Part shown: positions 36,502 to 48,345 of the stretch, piece after piece
Layout: each line of letters starts with the position of its first letter
Numbering within the stretch: the first letter of the stretch is position 1
Assembly (NCBI GenBank): GCA_021442155.1
Contig: CM038221.1
Span: 32,703,906-32,767,905, forward strand
Direction: 5' to 3'
Length of the DNA: 64,000 nucleotides
From: Cymbidium sinense
Taxonomy: Eukaryota; Streptophyta; Magnoliopsida; Asparagales; Orchidaceae
The notes under the pieces: model-generated
The model's database searches: none
What the model was told of the DNA's origin: nothing
Seen by the model: the letters and a program-made list of their open reading frames with translations, nothing else
Program-made: the position numbers and the translations under genes

Positions 36502-37629
36502 TAAATATATTTAAAATAAATTTCAATTATTTTAAGTATTTTAAAAATAATTATCACCACTAAATATATTTTGTTTAAATCAAAATATAAAGAAAATAAA
36601 ATAAAAATAAAAATTAAATCACATTATTTTTAAAAATATTTAAAATAATTTTCAAATATTTTGAATATTTTTAAAAATAATTATCATAATTAAATATGTT
36701 TTATTTTATATCAAAATATTAAAAAAATAAAATAAAATAAAATTGATTCCAAACAACCCCTTAAGAATTTGAGATTCTAAACGTCCATCTTTGAGTAGCC
36801 ATCGACGATTTCCCATTTCCATATTTCACCTATCTGATTGACTCAACCTGCTGTGAGTTCTGGCTTCCAATGCTTGGCTCTTTAGGATTTCAAGAAGAGT
36901 TTATGTTGATGTGATTTGATTGGGAATGAAGAAGTGTACTTTGAAAAAAATATACTTATTTATATTAGTTTATTTATATAATTAAATAAATTTAAATAAA
37001 ATTTTAAAAGGTCATCAAATAAATAAATAAATTTTAACCTTGCTGATTCATTTATTTTTGTAAACATAATTATTTGTTGTTTAATAAATATTTTGAGACA
37101 AATACTTTAAAATGCTCATTTAAGGTGGCTTATTTTTAATTTAATGATTTAATTCTATGTTATTATATTAATTTTTATAATTTATATACTTTAAAATTAT
37201 GTATATTATCATATGTATAAATATGATAAAAAATATGAAATAAATAGCTGGATATTTAAATCTAAATATTTTTCTAGTAATATTTAAGCTTAATCAAATA
37301 ATTTAAATAACTCTAACTAATTATATTAAATTATATAAAACTCTATAAATCTAATTATATAAGCTATGTGATTAAATTTTTAGCATCAAATATATGATTA
37401 ATTAACCTATTCATGCTAGTGACTTTGATGATAGATTGATCAATCTAACACATGGATTATGCTTTTCACTCAATGAATTTTTTAAAGATCATGTTCAAGT
37501 TCAAATTAGAGCTCTATTTTTTGAGTTTGAACTTGCTCATTTATTTTATAAGAGAAGATAATTCTAATTAAAATTAAAACGGTGAGAAGAATGAGAGTTT
37601 AATGGTGATTTATTAAAAAAAATCAAGAT
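36502..37629. other. AT-rich stretch of arm A', nothing coding
   Basis: Mirror of about 4600-5731. It contains the AT-rich duplicated segment next to the LTR. No open frame of interest. Confidence 0.6.
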
Positions 37630-38300
37630 ATAGAATTTGTTATCACCAAATGGAATTTCGGACATATTGTATTTAAAATGAATTTTGCAATTCATGGAAA
37701 GATTGTATTTATGGAAAGATTGTATTTAGAATGGATGCTTGCAATTTATTGAAACATTGTATTTATGCATATAATTTGCTCAAAGAGTTGCTTTTAAGTG
37801 GGTATCACTTGCCATGGTATCACCTTACTAAAATGAATTGGGTTCATCCTTTTTGATCACTCATACCAAACATAATTTTTGGATAGATTGTATTTAAAAT
37901 GGATTTTTGAAATTCATGGAAAGATTATATTTATGAAAAGATTGTATTTAGAATGGATGCTTGCAATTTATGTTAACATTGTATTTATGCATATAATTTG
38001 CTCAAAGAGTTGCTTTTAAGTGGGTATCACTTGCTATGGTATCATCTTGCCAAAATGAATTGGGTTCATCCTTTTTGATCTCTTATACCAAACGAAATTT
38101 TTGGATAGATTATATTTAAAATGGATTTTTGCAATTCATGGGAAGATTGTATTTATGGAATGATTGTATTTAGAATGGATGCTTGAAATTTATGGAAACA
38201 TTGTATTTATGCATATAATTTGATCAAAGAGTTGCTTTTAAGTGGGTATCACTTGCCATGGTATCACCTTGCCAAAATGAATTGGGTTTATCTTTTGATC
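37630..38300. repeat. 218-bp tandem repeat, inverted copy
   Basis: TGAATTGGGTTCATCC recurs at about 37833 and 38050 with a diverged third near 38280; complement of the array at 3955-4600. Confidence 0.85.
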
Positions 38301-39159
38301 TTTTATTTATAGGTTTTGTTAAGATTCAACACTATATGAATATCTAGAACTAAGTAACACAAATAAAATTATATATGAAATGACTTGTGTGTGGGTTTTG
38401 TTAAAATTAATGTGACAACTTGTGTTTCCCTGCTCGTTTCTTTCTTTTATATTGTGCAAGAGCTACTCAAGTAACTTATCATCTCCACTTGTGTGTGGGT
38501 AAGTTGCTCATTTAAGTTGTATCCACTTGTAGACCTATATTCCTTTGCTTGCAATTCCTTGTGACTTTACGGGCGAATTATTGTCACATTATAACTTCTA
38601 CTGAGGCTGTCTTTATATTGTGACCTTCTTTGTAGTCTCTCATTCCATCTTGACTTTCGATTGTCCATCATCCCATTAGATGTTACTTCACCGCCTCTTG
38701 GTTTGGTTGTGTGATAGCTTTTATGAGCATTGTCTAAGTAAGCGAGTTTGCAACAAAGATGAAAAAATATTTCCAACAAAGATGAAAATAAAAAAAGCAT
38801 TTGAAGGCTTCAGAATGTTAGCTTTTTTAGAGTTGTGGCAACCTATCTTCATTTCTCTAATATAATGATCTCCTAAAATGAGGCACTCCATATTTAGATA
38901 ATAGATCTATGTAGGAGTCAAGAGCCTTTATATACTAGCCACACTTGATGCTCTTTTAGCATGCATTAATGAAGCTCTTATTTGGGCTAGAAGTTCTATT
39001 ATTTTCTCAACTTATAATGTGTTGTGCTCCTTATTGCATATCTCTTATCTAGTTAATATGTTTCTTTTCCTTCTTTGTTGTAACTGTAAACTCTCAATCA
39101 AAAGTAAATTGTTTGATTCATCTGGGTTTCATCGCGTGATAATGTTAGAGCTTAAAATG

Positions 39160-39850
39160 GGAAATCCAAGGGAAGGTGGAACAAGTGCTACTTGGGAGAG
39201 AGATGTAAAAATAATATTTACGATCTTTGTCTCAAGGGCAATAGATCAATGACCTATTTTAATAAGGAGGACCAGAATAATTTAACCAAAAATTTTAAGG
39301 AGAGAACTGGAAGGGAATACAACAGGACACAACTTAAAAATAAATGGGATCAGTTGAAGAAGGATTAAAAATTGTGGAAAGTGTTGAAACAAGGATCAAC
39401 TGGTTTGGGATGGGATCCTATAAAGAAGATGATTGACGATCGAATGATTGGTGAAAAAATCGTAAATTTTGTATAGATACTTGTCTGTTCTAATTACTCC
39501 ACAAAGAGTTCATATGAACATAACATGTGATCATAATTTTAAATTGTAGATATTACCAAATGTGAAAAAATTTAGATATTGTGGATTAGACCCTAAAATT
39601 GAAGAGAAATTAGATCACATGTTTACAAATGCCCATTCTTGGACACCAACTCAAGAAGCTGACGGCGTTGTGGAAGAACATAAGTGTTTTGAGCAAAGGT
39701 CTGTTTCAAATGATTTAGACTATGAATTGTTACATGCCACAGATTCTCACACCAAATCCAATCATGCTAGGCGTTCACCGGCTCTAGCTCCGAGAGGTCA
39801 GAAAAAAAAGAAGGGAGGTGCTGGATTCCTCCAGGATCAGATATCATAGT
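39160..39850 (+). pseudogene. Myb/SANT-like protein of PIF/Harbinger, degenerate (A' copy)
   Basis: A frame from 39249 reads MTYFNKEDQNNLTKNFKERT, GREYNRTQLKNKWDQLKKD, then a TAA, then KLWKVLKQGSTGLGWDPIKK and MIDDRMIGEKIVNF. This is the Myb/SANT-like domain of plant Harbinger elements, missing the usual DEWW/DDWW motif that arm A still shows as DDWW. A second exon (39562-39849) reads HMFTNAHSWTPTQEADG and ends in a lysine-rich stretch before a stop. The intron between them includes TTAAATTGTAG at 39538-39548. It lies upstream of the transposase remnant. Confidence 0.78.
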
Positions 39851-40199
39851 TAGTCAGTGCATTGGCTTCCAAAGCGAATAAGGCAATTGCACCGCCATCA
39901 CTATCTTAGGTGATCACTATTTTAGATAAAATCATAGAAGTTTTCGAAGATATTCCACTTTATATGCATTCGACGAGGTTGTTTGAAGATGCAAACAAGA
40001 GTGAGATATTTGTCTATGGCAACTAACCGAAGAGTTCATTATCTGCTATTATTTTGAAACTTCTCGTGATCCGCTAGGGAGAGTTTGCTCTTTTACTTTA
40101 TGTACTTGTTTCTATACTAAACTTTTGTGGAAATTATATAATAATAGTGCATAATATATCATTTGTTTCTATACACACTTTGTTTAGAAGCTTATTATG

Positions 40200-41480
40200 T
40201 TTAATATGTAATGGCTAATATAGTGACATATATTTCTTTGTCATTAGTTGCGCTTATGGATAGTGATAATGATGATCAACCTGATCGATTGTTGTTAGAG
40301 TATGCTTAATACATGAGTATTATGAGCCTTATTTTTGCAAGACTCCATGTATGACTTCTAGGTTTATTGGTGAAAAATGGATCACTGAGTTACTAGTAGG
40401 GCACCCAGGGAGATTTCACAACATATTTCATATGTCAAAAATTATTTTCACTAACCTGCTACAAAAATTAGAAAATTTACATGGATTTTCTGGGTCTTCT
40501 AGAACTACAACTAGAGAAGTATTGACCATAAAACTATATATATTATCTCATAATGAATCTATCAAGGTGGTTAGCGAGCAATTTTAGCACTCATCTGAAA
40601 CCATAAGTGGGTACTTCTCTGTTGGCCTTGATGCTTCGATAGGTTTATCAACTACAGTTATAAAGTTGATAGATTCAACTTTCCAAAATATATCTGATGA
40701 GATTCTACATGATTATCAATACATATCATATTTTAAGGTAAACTTCATTGTGAAGTTCTTTTGGAAATGGTCATTTCTGCTTAGCACCTAAGTTTGTAGC
40801 AAATTCTATTGTAGGATTGTATTGGAGCAATCAACGGAAAGCATGTCAATGTCCATGAGCCTTCAACTAAAAAAGTTGCTTATATTGGTCGATGTGGCTC
40901 ACATAATGTAATTCGCAAGATGATTTCAATATGTGCTTCACTTTTATAATGGTTGGATGAGAAGAAAGTGCACATGATAGTCGCATATTCAATAATGTTA
41001 TACGGTGTAGAGAAAATAACTTCCCATTGCCTCCTCTAGGTATTACTGTAATGAATCATCAAATTATTAGAAAGAAATAATTTTTCTAATCATAAATTTA
41101 AATATGAAAATATTACATAATGCTACATCGAATGCAACAGGGTTCTTAAAGCCTTTTAAAAAAATATCACATTCGATTTTGAAGGAGTAAGTCACCAATG
41201 AAAGAATTATTTAATAAATGACACTCATCGTTGCGTGGAGTAATTGAGTGAGCCTTTGGAGTATGGAAGAAAAAATGGGTTATTCTACGTGATATGCCCG
41301 CATATTCCTTCAACAAGCAGGTTAAAATAGTTGCAGCTACAATGGCTTTACATAATTATATATGTTGGCACCCATCACACCATGAAATTGAGTTCAACAT
41401 TATCGACAAAGACCAATCATTTGTTCCACCTGAAGCATTTGAACATCAGTTGGGCTACTCTATGGTAGAAACTAGCTAAC
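40200..41480 (+). pseudogene. PIF/Harbinger (HARBI1-like) DDE transposase, degenerate (A' copy)
   Basis: The frame at 40351-40587 reads MTSRFIGEKWITELLVGHPG and then LENLHGFSGSSRTTTREVL. Next come ISGYFSVGLDASIGLSTT and, after an intron-like break near 40790-40816, DCIGAINGKHVNVHEPSTKK and VAYIGRCGSHN. The residue at 40833-40835 is Asn (AAC) where the family has the first catalytic Asp (AIDG). The other arm keeps Asp at that place. The C-terminal frame (41294-41479) reads MPAYSFNKQVKIVAATMALH. Several stops and frameshifts, and the lost Asp, mean it cannot be active. Confidence 0.87.
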
Positions 41481-42619
41481 AAACCACATAATTGGGGAAG
41501 GATGGCGGAGCGAGGGGATGAAACAGCAGAGAGAAAATTACGATGCCTTAGATAGTGATTAGATTGGATTAAATTACTATTTGTAATTGGCTTATTTTGA
41601 ATGGTAGTCTTTGAACTGTGAAACAACTGCATTGCTGGAATTAGTCTAATTCTATTGTAGAGAAGAATTCCATCACATGTCAATGGAGGCTGCAATTATG
41701 CATTTACAGTTGCATGTGGTTGCTACTGAAATATTACTATTGTTATATTCTTCTTACATTTTATGGCTTCAATCATATTTCTTCCAAAAAATTCTTATAT
41801 ATCATAGACATAGTTGTGGTGGCTTTGTGATAATACTTGGATCTATATTGATCTATATTCTTTGATGGGAAGCACTATTATTGTTCAATAAGAATTAACT
41901 AGGAAGTTCTAATTATTTGGAAACTATTTATCTTCTTTGTTGAAGAATCGGTTCAAAGGGAGAAAAAATTTAGTTTAAGCACATCATACACAATATATTT
42001 GAAAACCGCTTTTTTAGTTGGATACAATTCCTTTGATTTAAGATCACTTTAAAGTTCTCCCTATTACTCTTGGCTTTTTAAGAACCCGGTACACCGCTAT
42101 TTTTTTTTTTATCTTTGTGCTTCTTAGTTTCCTAGTGTAATACTTTTGTTCTTGCTTATGGTATCCGAACTGCCGCTTGGTGGCTGATTCTCACTGATAG
42201 TGAAGTAACTGGCTATGATGTCATTGATGTTATTCTTTATATCATTAAGGCTGGTAGCATTTTATGTGTAACTCTTCTTTTGAGGTTTGATGCTCGCATA
42301 CAATGTCGCTCATAGACTTTGATTGAGCCTAAGCCATTATAATTTTACTTTAATGTAATTTTCTACGCTTTGCTTATGTCTTTTGAGCTTCGTAGGTATT
42401 TGTATAAGGTGGAGCCTTACGGGTTATGTACATTTAGTTAGCAAAATTTTATCTTTTTTGTTAATAATTGTAACCCTTCTTTTTGTTAATGAAATATCTA
42501 TCACTTTTTGGGGAAATAAATATTTTACTGTTTCATTATCATTTTAAAAATATTTTGTAATGTCACTAGTCCTCATATTAATATTTTTATTATTTACACA
42601 ATTTACTTTATCAGAAAAT

Positions 42620-42856
42620 ATGAGTTTAAGGAGCTCTACTGAGTCTAGAGTTGTGTATTGTAACTATGGTTTGATATGTTATGTATTCACTTCACATATG
42701 GAAGGAAATTATGGGTTAAGATTTTTCAGGTGTCCAAGAAATAGAACAAGAGATGATTGTAATTATTTCAAGTGGATTGATGAATTTGAGGGTGACACAT
42801 CAAGCAGTGATCATGCTAGGAGGGTAGGAATAGAAATTTTTTTAAAAAAAGATTAG
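42620..42856 (+). CDS. Small GRF-type zinc-finger protein
   Basis: A 78-codon open frame from the ATG at 42620 (an upstream in-frame ATG at 42560 would add a hydrophobic leader that the family lacks). It reads VVYCNYGLICYVFTSHM and then GLRFFRCPRNRTRDDCNYFK followed by WIDE. This fits the plant zf-GRF domain (C-x-C/Y-G, then NxGxRFFxCP, then CxYFxWxDE), except that the second metal ligand of the first pair is absent and GRF has become GLRF. Plant genomes carry many such short GRF proteins (At4g04775-like), often beside transposons. It lies just beyond the stretch that pairs with window position 1, so a duplicate may lie left of the window. Expression is uncertain. Confidence 0.65.
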   Translation: MSLRSSTESRVVYCNYGLICYVFTSHMEGNYGLRFFRCPRNRTRDDCNYFKWIDEFEGDTSSSDHARRVGIEIFLKKD

Positions 42857-42859
42857 ATC

Positions 42860-43866
42860 AATAGGGTAGGCTTGTTTTGATCGCATTAGTTGTTATACTT
42901 ATAATTTTAATATTACATTATTTACTGAGTAGTGTTATTTATTAAGTGATTTGTAATTTGCCAATATAATATAGTTGGCTTTTAGTTATGTATAAATATT
43001 AGTTATCTTATTTTTTTTTCATTTTGTTTAAATATATTAAACTCATGTGCTTAGAGGGACATTTTAGTCATTTCGCACAAATATAAACACAGATTTAGAA
43101 CGAGTTTTCCAAATAGAATCAATAAAGAAGATCCCCGCCACCGCAGCTACAATCTTTCAAAATGTGATGCCCAAATAAACCATCGATCTACGAAGTCGAA
43201 ATCCCAGAGACGGGTCATGATAGATCTGACTTCCCAGCTTATCGTCGAAAGGAAAAGATGTAAAATGAGACAGCCTCACAAAAGAGTGAGTGCCTTCTCT
43301 TCGATGCCAATGAGCTCTTCCCACCTCCGAGTACGACCCTCAATAGCATTAGAAAAGCGAAGAAGGGGAAGAAGGGAGCAAAAAAGCTTCAACGCTTCAT
43401 GTGGGATCTGCTCTATGGTGATTTTAGGTGTAACTAATACTTTTGTTTTTGAAAATAAATAAACTTAGCATTAAAGTTATATTATATCATTCATCCACCA
43501 TTGGAATGACCATGATTATTTAAATTATGTTTAATTTGGGCATACGATGGATGTGCTTAGTCGTCGGTTGGCAAATTTTGATAACTTCGTAATGCTTTTA
43601 TTATAAAAATAAAAATAGATTTATAATATAAAAAATAATAATAAAACCTCTTCCTAATTAGGAAAATAATGCCCTTAATATGCATATTTATGTCAATAAA
43701 TTTATCAATAATTTTCAAGGCTATATTTAATTTTAGCAAAAATGACATGTATAAAACTTATACATAAAACTACTATTATCTAACAAATAATATAAATATT
43801 AAATTTTATTTTAAAATTTCAATTTGCATTTTTTGCTTTCAATAAAATTTTATTCTAAAATAATAA

Positions 43867-43869
<3 letters not shown>
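42860..43869. other. Intergenic stretch, nothing firmly recognised
   Basis: Mostly AT-rich. The less AT-rich part (43125-43460) holds an 81-codon basic frame (43217-43462) with no recognisable domain. Confidence 0.45.

Positions 43870-43916
<47 letters not shown>
43870..43916. repeat. (AT)n microsatellite
   Basis: About 23 uninterrupted AT dinucleotides, just upstream of the B' MULE region. Confidence 0.98.
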
Positions 43917-43919
<3 letters not shown>

Positions 43920-43929
43920 TAAAATTTTA

Positions 43930-44260
43930 ATTTAGGGCTATTTTGAACTTTAATTAGCAAATAAGCAATAAAAAATTTTAAAACCAGGCCGCTTAACGCG
44001 ATTTCCACGATGCCAATCGTTGAACTTGAGATGCCACGGATTCCATTAGCGCTAGTCGCCTGTTGAATGGGCGACTAGCCTTAAGCATTTTTTTAAACCT
44101 GTCCCCCAAGTCCCGATCTCTCCTTTCCGTGCGCAGATACCCCTGCCCTACAGCCAATCGACCTCACCATCCATATCGCCGCTTCCGTTGCCGGCGAACC
44201 TGACCTTCCCTTCCGGCCGACGGACATTGTTGGCATTTTTGAGTGGATTTAGGTTTTTTC
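43930..44260 (+). other. G+C-richer leader of the B' MULE with a perfect hairpin
   Basis: A sharp change to higher G+C begins near 43985 and contains a perfect 10-bp stem (44051-44060 with 44070-44079). It ends with a pyrimidine-rich, 5'-UTR-like stretch. It may be the terminal region or first exon of the MULE, but no matching inverted end was found. Confidence 0.4.
44051..44079. repeat. Perfect hairpin, 10-bp stem, 9-base loop
   Basis: GCTAGTCGCC (44051-44060) and its exact complement GGCGACTAGC (44070-44079) are separated by TGTTGAATG. Confidence 0.9.
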
Positions 44261-44779
44261 AATGGCATGTTGAAGGTATTTTTTTCAAACTTCTTTTTTT
44301 AAGAAAAAAGCATTCACGTGTTGATTATTTGTGTTTTAACATGTTATTACTTAGTTCATGTGATTAGTTAGTTTTAGGGTTTAGGTATGTGTTGTTGGAT
44401 TTGATATTTTAGGGAAAAGTAAATATTTCCAATAAATGTTGATTATATTCATTTAAATTTACGTGTGTGTTTTAAATAAATTATATGTATTTATGTGCTT
44501 TATGTATATTTTAAATAAATTTATGTGTGTTTTAAATATTATATTTATTGTATGTTTATGTGCTCATTTTGAAGCTATTTGAAATGGTGTTTGTGTGCTC
44601 ATTTATTTGAATGTTTTAAATAATGTTTGTGTGCTCATTTTGTGTGCTATTTGAAATGATGTTTGTTTTAAATAATGTATGTTTATGTGCTCATTTAAGT
44701 GTGTTTTATTGTATGTTTATGTTTATGTGCTCATTTTGATTATTGTGTGTTTAAATAATATATTTATGTGTGGGGTTCT
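44261..44779. repeat. T/G-rich imperfect repeats (TGTGTGCTCATTT family)
   Basis: Short motifs TGTGTGCTCATTT, TTTAAATAATGTTTG and TTATGTGCTC recur many times between 44460 and 44760. It looks like an intron or leader of the MULE. No coding. Confidence 0.6.
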
Positions 44780-47560
44780 TGGTTGGGGATTATTCATTAT
44801 GATTTTAGCCCATGCTTTTGTGGTTGTGCTCTGCCGCTATGATGGGTTGGGTGCCCCTGAGGGCTATTTGCCGCTTTGTTGTTGTTTGGAGAACTATTTC
44901 TCTTCTCTTTACCCTTACTTTGTTTATGTTTTGGATGAGTTTGAGGATGGATGTAACGGATTGTTATATCTTACGGGGTTGGTCCTCCTCAACTGGATTG
45001 TTATATGCATATTTTGGAATAAACTCTTATTCAACACTTCATTATGGATCATGTCAGTAAAAGAGATATTGATATTGACCTTGGTAGTGTTAAATTGCAA
45101 ATTATTGATAATTTGATAAAACCTCATAATGTAGATTATTTATGTAGCTCTAGGCTCAGAATGTTATATACATTCATGTATATTATAACTCATAATTAAA
45201 AATTTTTATATGTATGGGGAGAAAAATTTATGTTGATCAATTATTTTTAGATTGTTTGAGTCATTTTATTAAGGTTAGGTGATAGTGCATCCATACGCCT
45301 TATGAATCGATTGATTTAAATAGGTGTGATATTCAGCTTTTGTGTTCCAATACACGATTTTAGATTCAAAAATGAGTTTGGACAAAGTTTGTTTGGTATT
45401 ATATTATGTCGGCCAACTCAGTGTTCGTGAGGGCTTCTTCCCTACGTACATTGGTGAAAAAAATCATCCTATACAAGTTTCACGTTGGACTGACTTTGCA
45501 AGCTTATAGAATCGAATCATGATATCACTAAAAATTGATCCCATGCGTTTTAGAGGTAATCTCATTTGTAGTTTTCCTGTTGGTGTGGTTTCATTGCTTC
45601 TCCAATAAATGACGATGAAGTATGTGAGTCCATCATTAATGCAGAAGTATACAACCTTTGATTGTATATGTTGAAGTTGAGTTGGTATGAACAGAGGATA
45701 GAGAAGTTCATTATTTCATTGGAGTTGAAGTTCATCCAACTGAAAATGTACACATAATTATACTTTTACAAGAACCATATCAGACCGACCTCAATGAAAG
45801 TTTTTGTAGGTATGTACATCGAAGTCATAATTTAATTAATCTTTTTCATTTTAATCTTATACACTACTTCATAATTTACATCACTATTGAGAGAGATGTT
45901 ACGCATCTCCTAGTGTTCATCATATTGCCTCAACTTCGCTAGTAGGGGTGAATACCAAGGTGATCAAAGCACCGCAGATGAGATGAGGGCTACAAACAAT
46001 GTCTAATGCAACGAAGTTCGACATAGTTGATAGTGAGGGTGATATTGGAGAAGATCAATGCATTTTGGGAGCAGCCATTTGTTAAGAGATTACTAATGAA
46101 CACATGTTCAGGAGCAATGACTATATTCAAGCCTGCCATATAGCACAAGAATGAGATGAACAATTGAATTTTGATGACCTCTCATAACATTCTATCTTTC
46201 TGGAAGAGAATTTTATTCCGGCTGACTTAATTGAGAGGATGTGTTTCCATGATAAAAGACAACTTAAATTTACTATTTAAAGTTGGTCCATCACAAATAA
46301 TGTTGAGTATGTAACATGTGATTCCAACAAGGTGGGGTTTACTGTACTTTACATACATAAAAGTCATCCCAATAGGCTGTGCATGTGGAATTTACATGCT
46401 CATGCAAGCAAGAGGCTGGGTGGTGCCTGGTGGATATCTAGTATAGTTGCCCCACATACATGTACTCATTCGATATTGAGTAATGGACACAAATAGTGCA
46501 CTTTATAGTTTATCAGCTACTTAATCCAGTCTGTGATTAGATTTCAGTTGGATTTAAAGCCCGTGGAAATTATTGGCCATAATAATCTTAATTAGGGTTT
46601 CTTATTTGAAAGCTTGGGATGCACGCAGAGAGGCTATACAGGATATTTTTGATAGCTTGGAAGAGTAATATCATCGGATCATTTCATGGCTATTGTATGT
46701 GCGCTATGCCTATCACAAGAAATATTTCCAAGTGAATATGGTCATTTTCAATGCGGTCATTTGGGACATCAATTGTTAATTGGCAATTACGACCGCCTTA
46801 AGTCTTGATGGCACATTGCTGGGTAAGTACGTAAGAACTCTTATTATAGTTGAGATTGATGCAAATAATGGCTTATATCGCTAGCATTTATAGTAGTTGA
46901 AGTAAATGCAATGAGTCTGGGCTTGGTTTATTAGGATATAGGACTTGATTCGCTTATTATTAGTACTAATTTATGTATTATTTCACCAACATCTTAATGT
47001 ATTTTTTTTCCTTGCATCGACACTACCACCATCTTAGAAGAAGAAGAACGTAACTGGGTATTTCGATGTTGAGTTTATCTATCAAAAGATGTATGTGGTA
47101 ATACAAATGATATTCACACCTATACACGCTACATGATACATCAAGAATATCAAAACAGAGGTCATTGATTGGTTGCAGAGATGTAGCTAAGTGGTTGTTG
47201 ACTCATGATAGTGGATATCTATGGTACCATGACCACCAACACGCCGAGTGTTTTAACGATGTAGTGAAGAGGGCACGGGACGTCGATTCAAGCTCTAATC
47301 ACATATATTTATTACAATCTTGTATCAATTTTCCCCAAATGCCTTGAGACAGCTTTTGATTTGATTAGGTAGAGTGATTCGATATTTGCACCGCATGTCA
47401 AGGTGATGCTACTGATTAGATTTGTTGTATGTCTCTATAGACATGTGTATGTAGGATGTGTCTACTGTGTAGGGCTGTTATTTGCTTCTGAGCTATAGTT
47501 GTTTATTTACTAATGTTGTTCACTTCTAAAGCAGGTTCTTGTTAGTGTTCTAAGCTATTT
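44780..47560 (+). pseudogene. MULE transposase, degenerate, copy B'
   Basis: A frame at 45044-45199 reads IDIDLGSVKLQIIDNLIKPH and NVDYL, the start of a plant MULE ORF after damaged sequence. From 46090 come NEHMF, SNDYIQA, then EQLNFDDLS, a shift, EENFIPADLIERMCFHDKRQ and LKFTI. Next are NNVEYVTCDSNKVGFTVLYI, a damaged MWNLHAHASKRLGG segment, and KYFQVNMVIFNA. The C-terminal part has HDHQHAECFNDVVKRARDVD, HIYLLQSCINF and (other frame) LITYIYYNLVSIFPKCLE. It aligns with copy B (13445-14900) but carries the N-terminus that B loses in the gap. Multiple stops and frameshifts make it a pseudogene. Confidence 0.85.
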
Positions 47561-47940
47561 TTCTATCATAGTTTACCTTTGATGTTTTATGTTTTTATGG
47601 TATTGACATGTATTTGTAAAAGTTATGCAATCAAGTCAAATTACAAGGTGAAAGGTAGACGTCGATGTAAACACCAAACCGAGGACCTTCCGGGGACTGA
47701 AACTACCGAGGTACACCCTAGCATCACCTCATTGCAAGGCAGATACAGGGCTGCACATCCAGATCTGGTATGATTATTATTTGTCAAAGCTAGCTCAATG
47801 CATTTTTTTTATTCATTCTTGTAGGCAAAAGTTCTTGAAAGATTACATCTTCTCGATGTTTAGAGAGTGGATGAACTACCCTGCATTTATGGATGGACGT
47901 CATGGGCTAGATTAAGTTTCACAGCTCCAGTATATCAATG
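47560..47940 (+). pseudogene. Truncated linker and start of a plant mobile domain (B')
   Basis: Matches 14945-15350: a basic linker (KGRRRCKHQTEDL), an intron-like T-rich stretch, then the exon start with AGCTCCAGTATATCA. The match to the PMD of copy B ends at about 47940, where the minus-strand gene region begins. The PMD itself is missing, which marks a rearrangement breakpoint. Confidence 0.65.
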
Positions 47941-47989
47941 AGTGGAGACTACCAAAGGATTTATTCTGCACCGTGACTTCTTGTAAGTG

Positions 47990-48345
47990 TGTGTGAAGGG
48001 GGAATCTATAGCTTTCCTCATCTCGGGCTTTCACACCATGCTCAATGCTGCCGAGTAAAGGCTTTGAAGCATCTTCGTGTGCAGTGGAAGCCTCCACAAG
48101 AGCTTCCCCATGGGCCTCAGGGGCTTCCCCTGTGGAAGCCTCTGAGGAGATCCCACTATGGTAGCCACCATTGGAGCCTCCCCTGTGGTAGCCTCTACCA
48201 CAGGGGCTTCCCAAGTGGAAGTCTCCACAGGGGTAGCCACTGTAGTTGCCTCCACACTCACATGGCCCCTCTATAGTCTGCCCACAGGCCTCCTCAAGAG
48301 ATTCTCCTGTGGTTGCCTCCACAGGAGCTTCCCCCATGCTAGGGA
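47990..48345 (-). repeat. Low-complexity GGGGCTTCCC-type coding repeat
   Basis: Short G+C-rich units (CACAGGGGCTTCCC and variants) recur about every 20-30 bases. On the minus strand, in changing frames, they read EAPVEATTGES-like peptide repeats, the C-terminal tail of the adjacent gene remnant. Frames on the plus strand are shadows. Confidence 0.6.

Larger units (their letters stand above)
23950..42216. repeat. Right arm (A') of the giant inverted duplication
   Basis: Reverse-complement counterpart of 1-13340, in mirrored order: non-coding stretch (23950-26497), retrotransposon (26503-36496, antisense), 218-bp tandem repeat (37630-38300) and Harbinger remnant (39160-41480, plus strand). It is longer than arm A because of the hAT element at about 28003-32965. 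Matching continues at least to the base paired with window position 1, so the outer end could lie further right. Confidence 0.93.

Noticed and set aside
44679..45116. 145-codon hydrophobic frame resembling a membrane protein
   Set aside because: Built from T/G-rich sequence before and through the MULE start. The MULE N-terminal motif (DIDLGSVKLQIIDN) is in another frame, and only that one matches a family.
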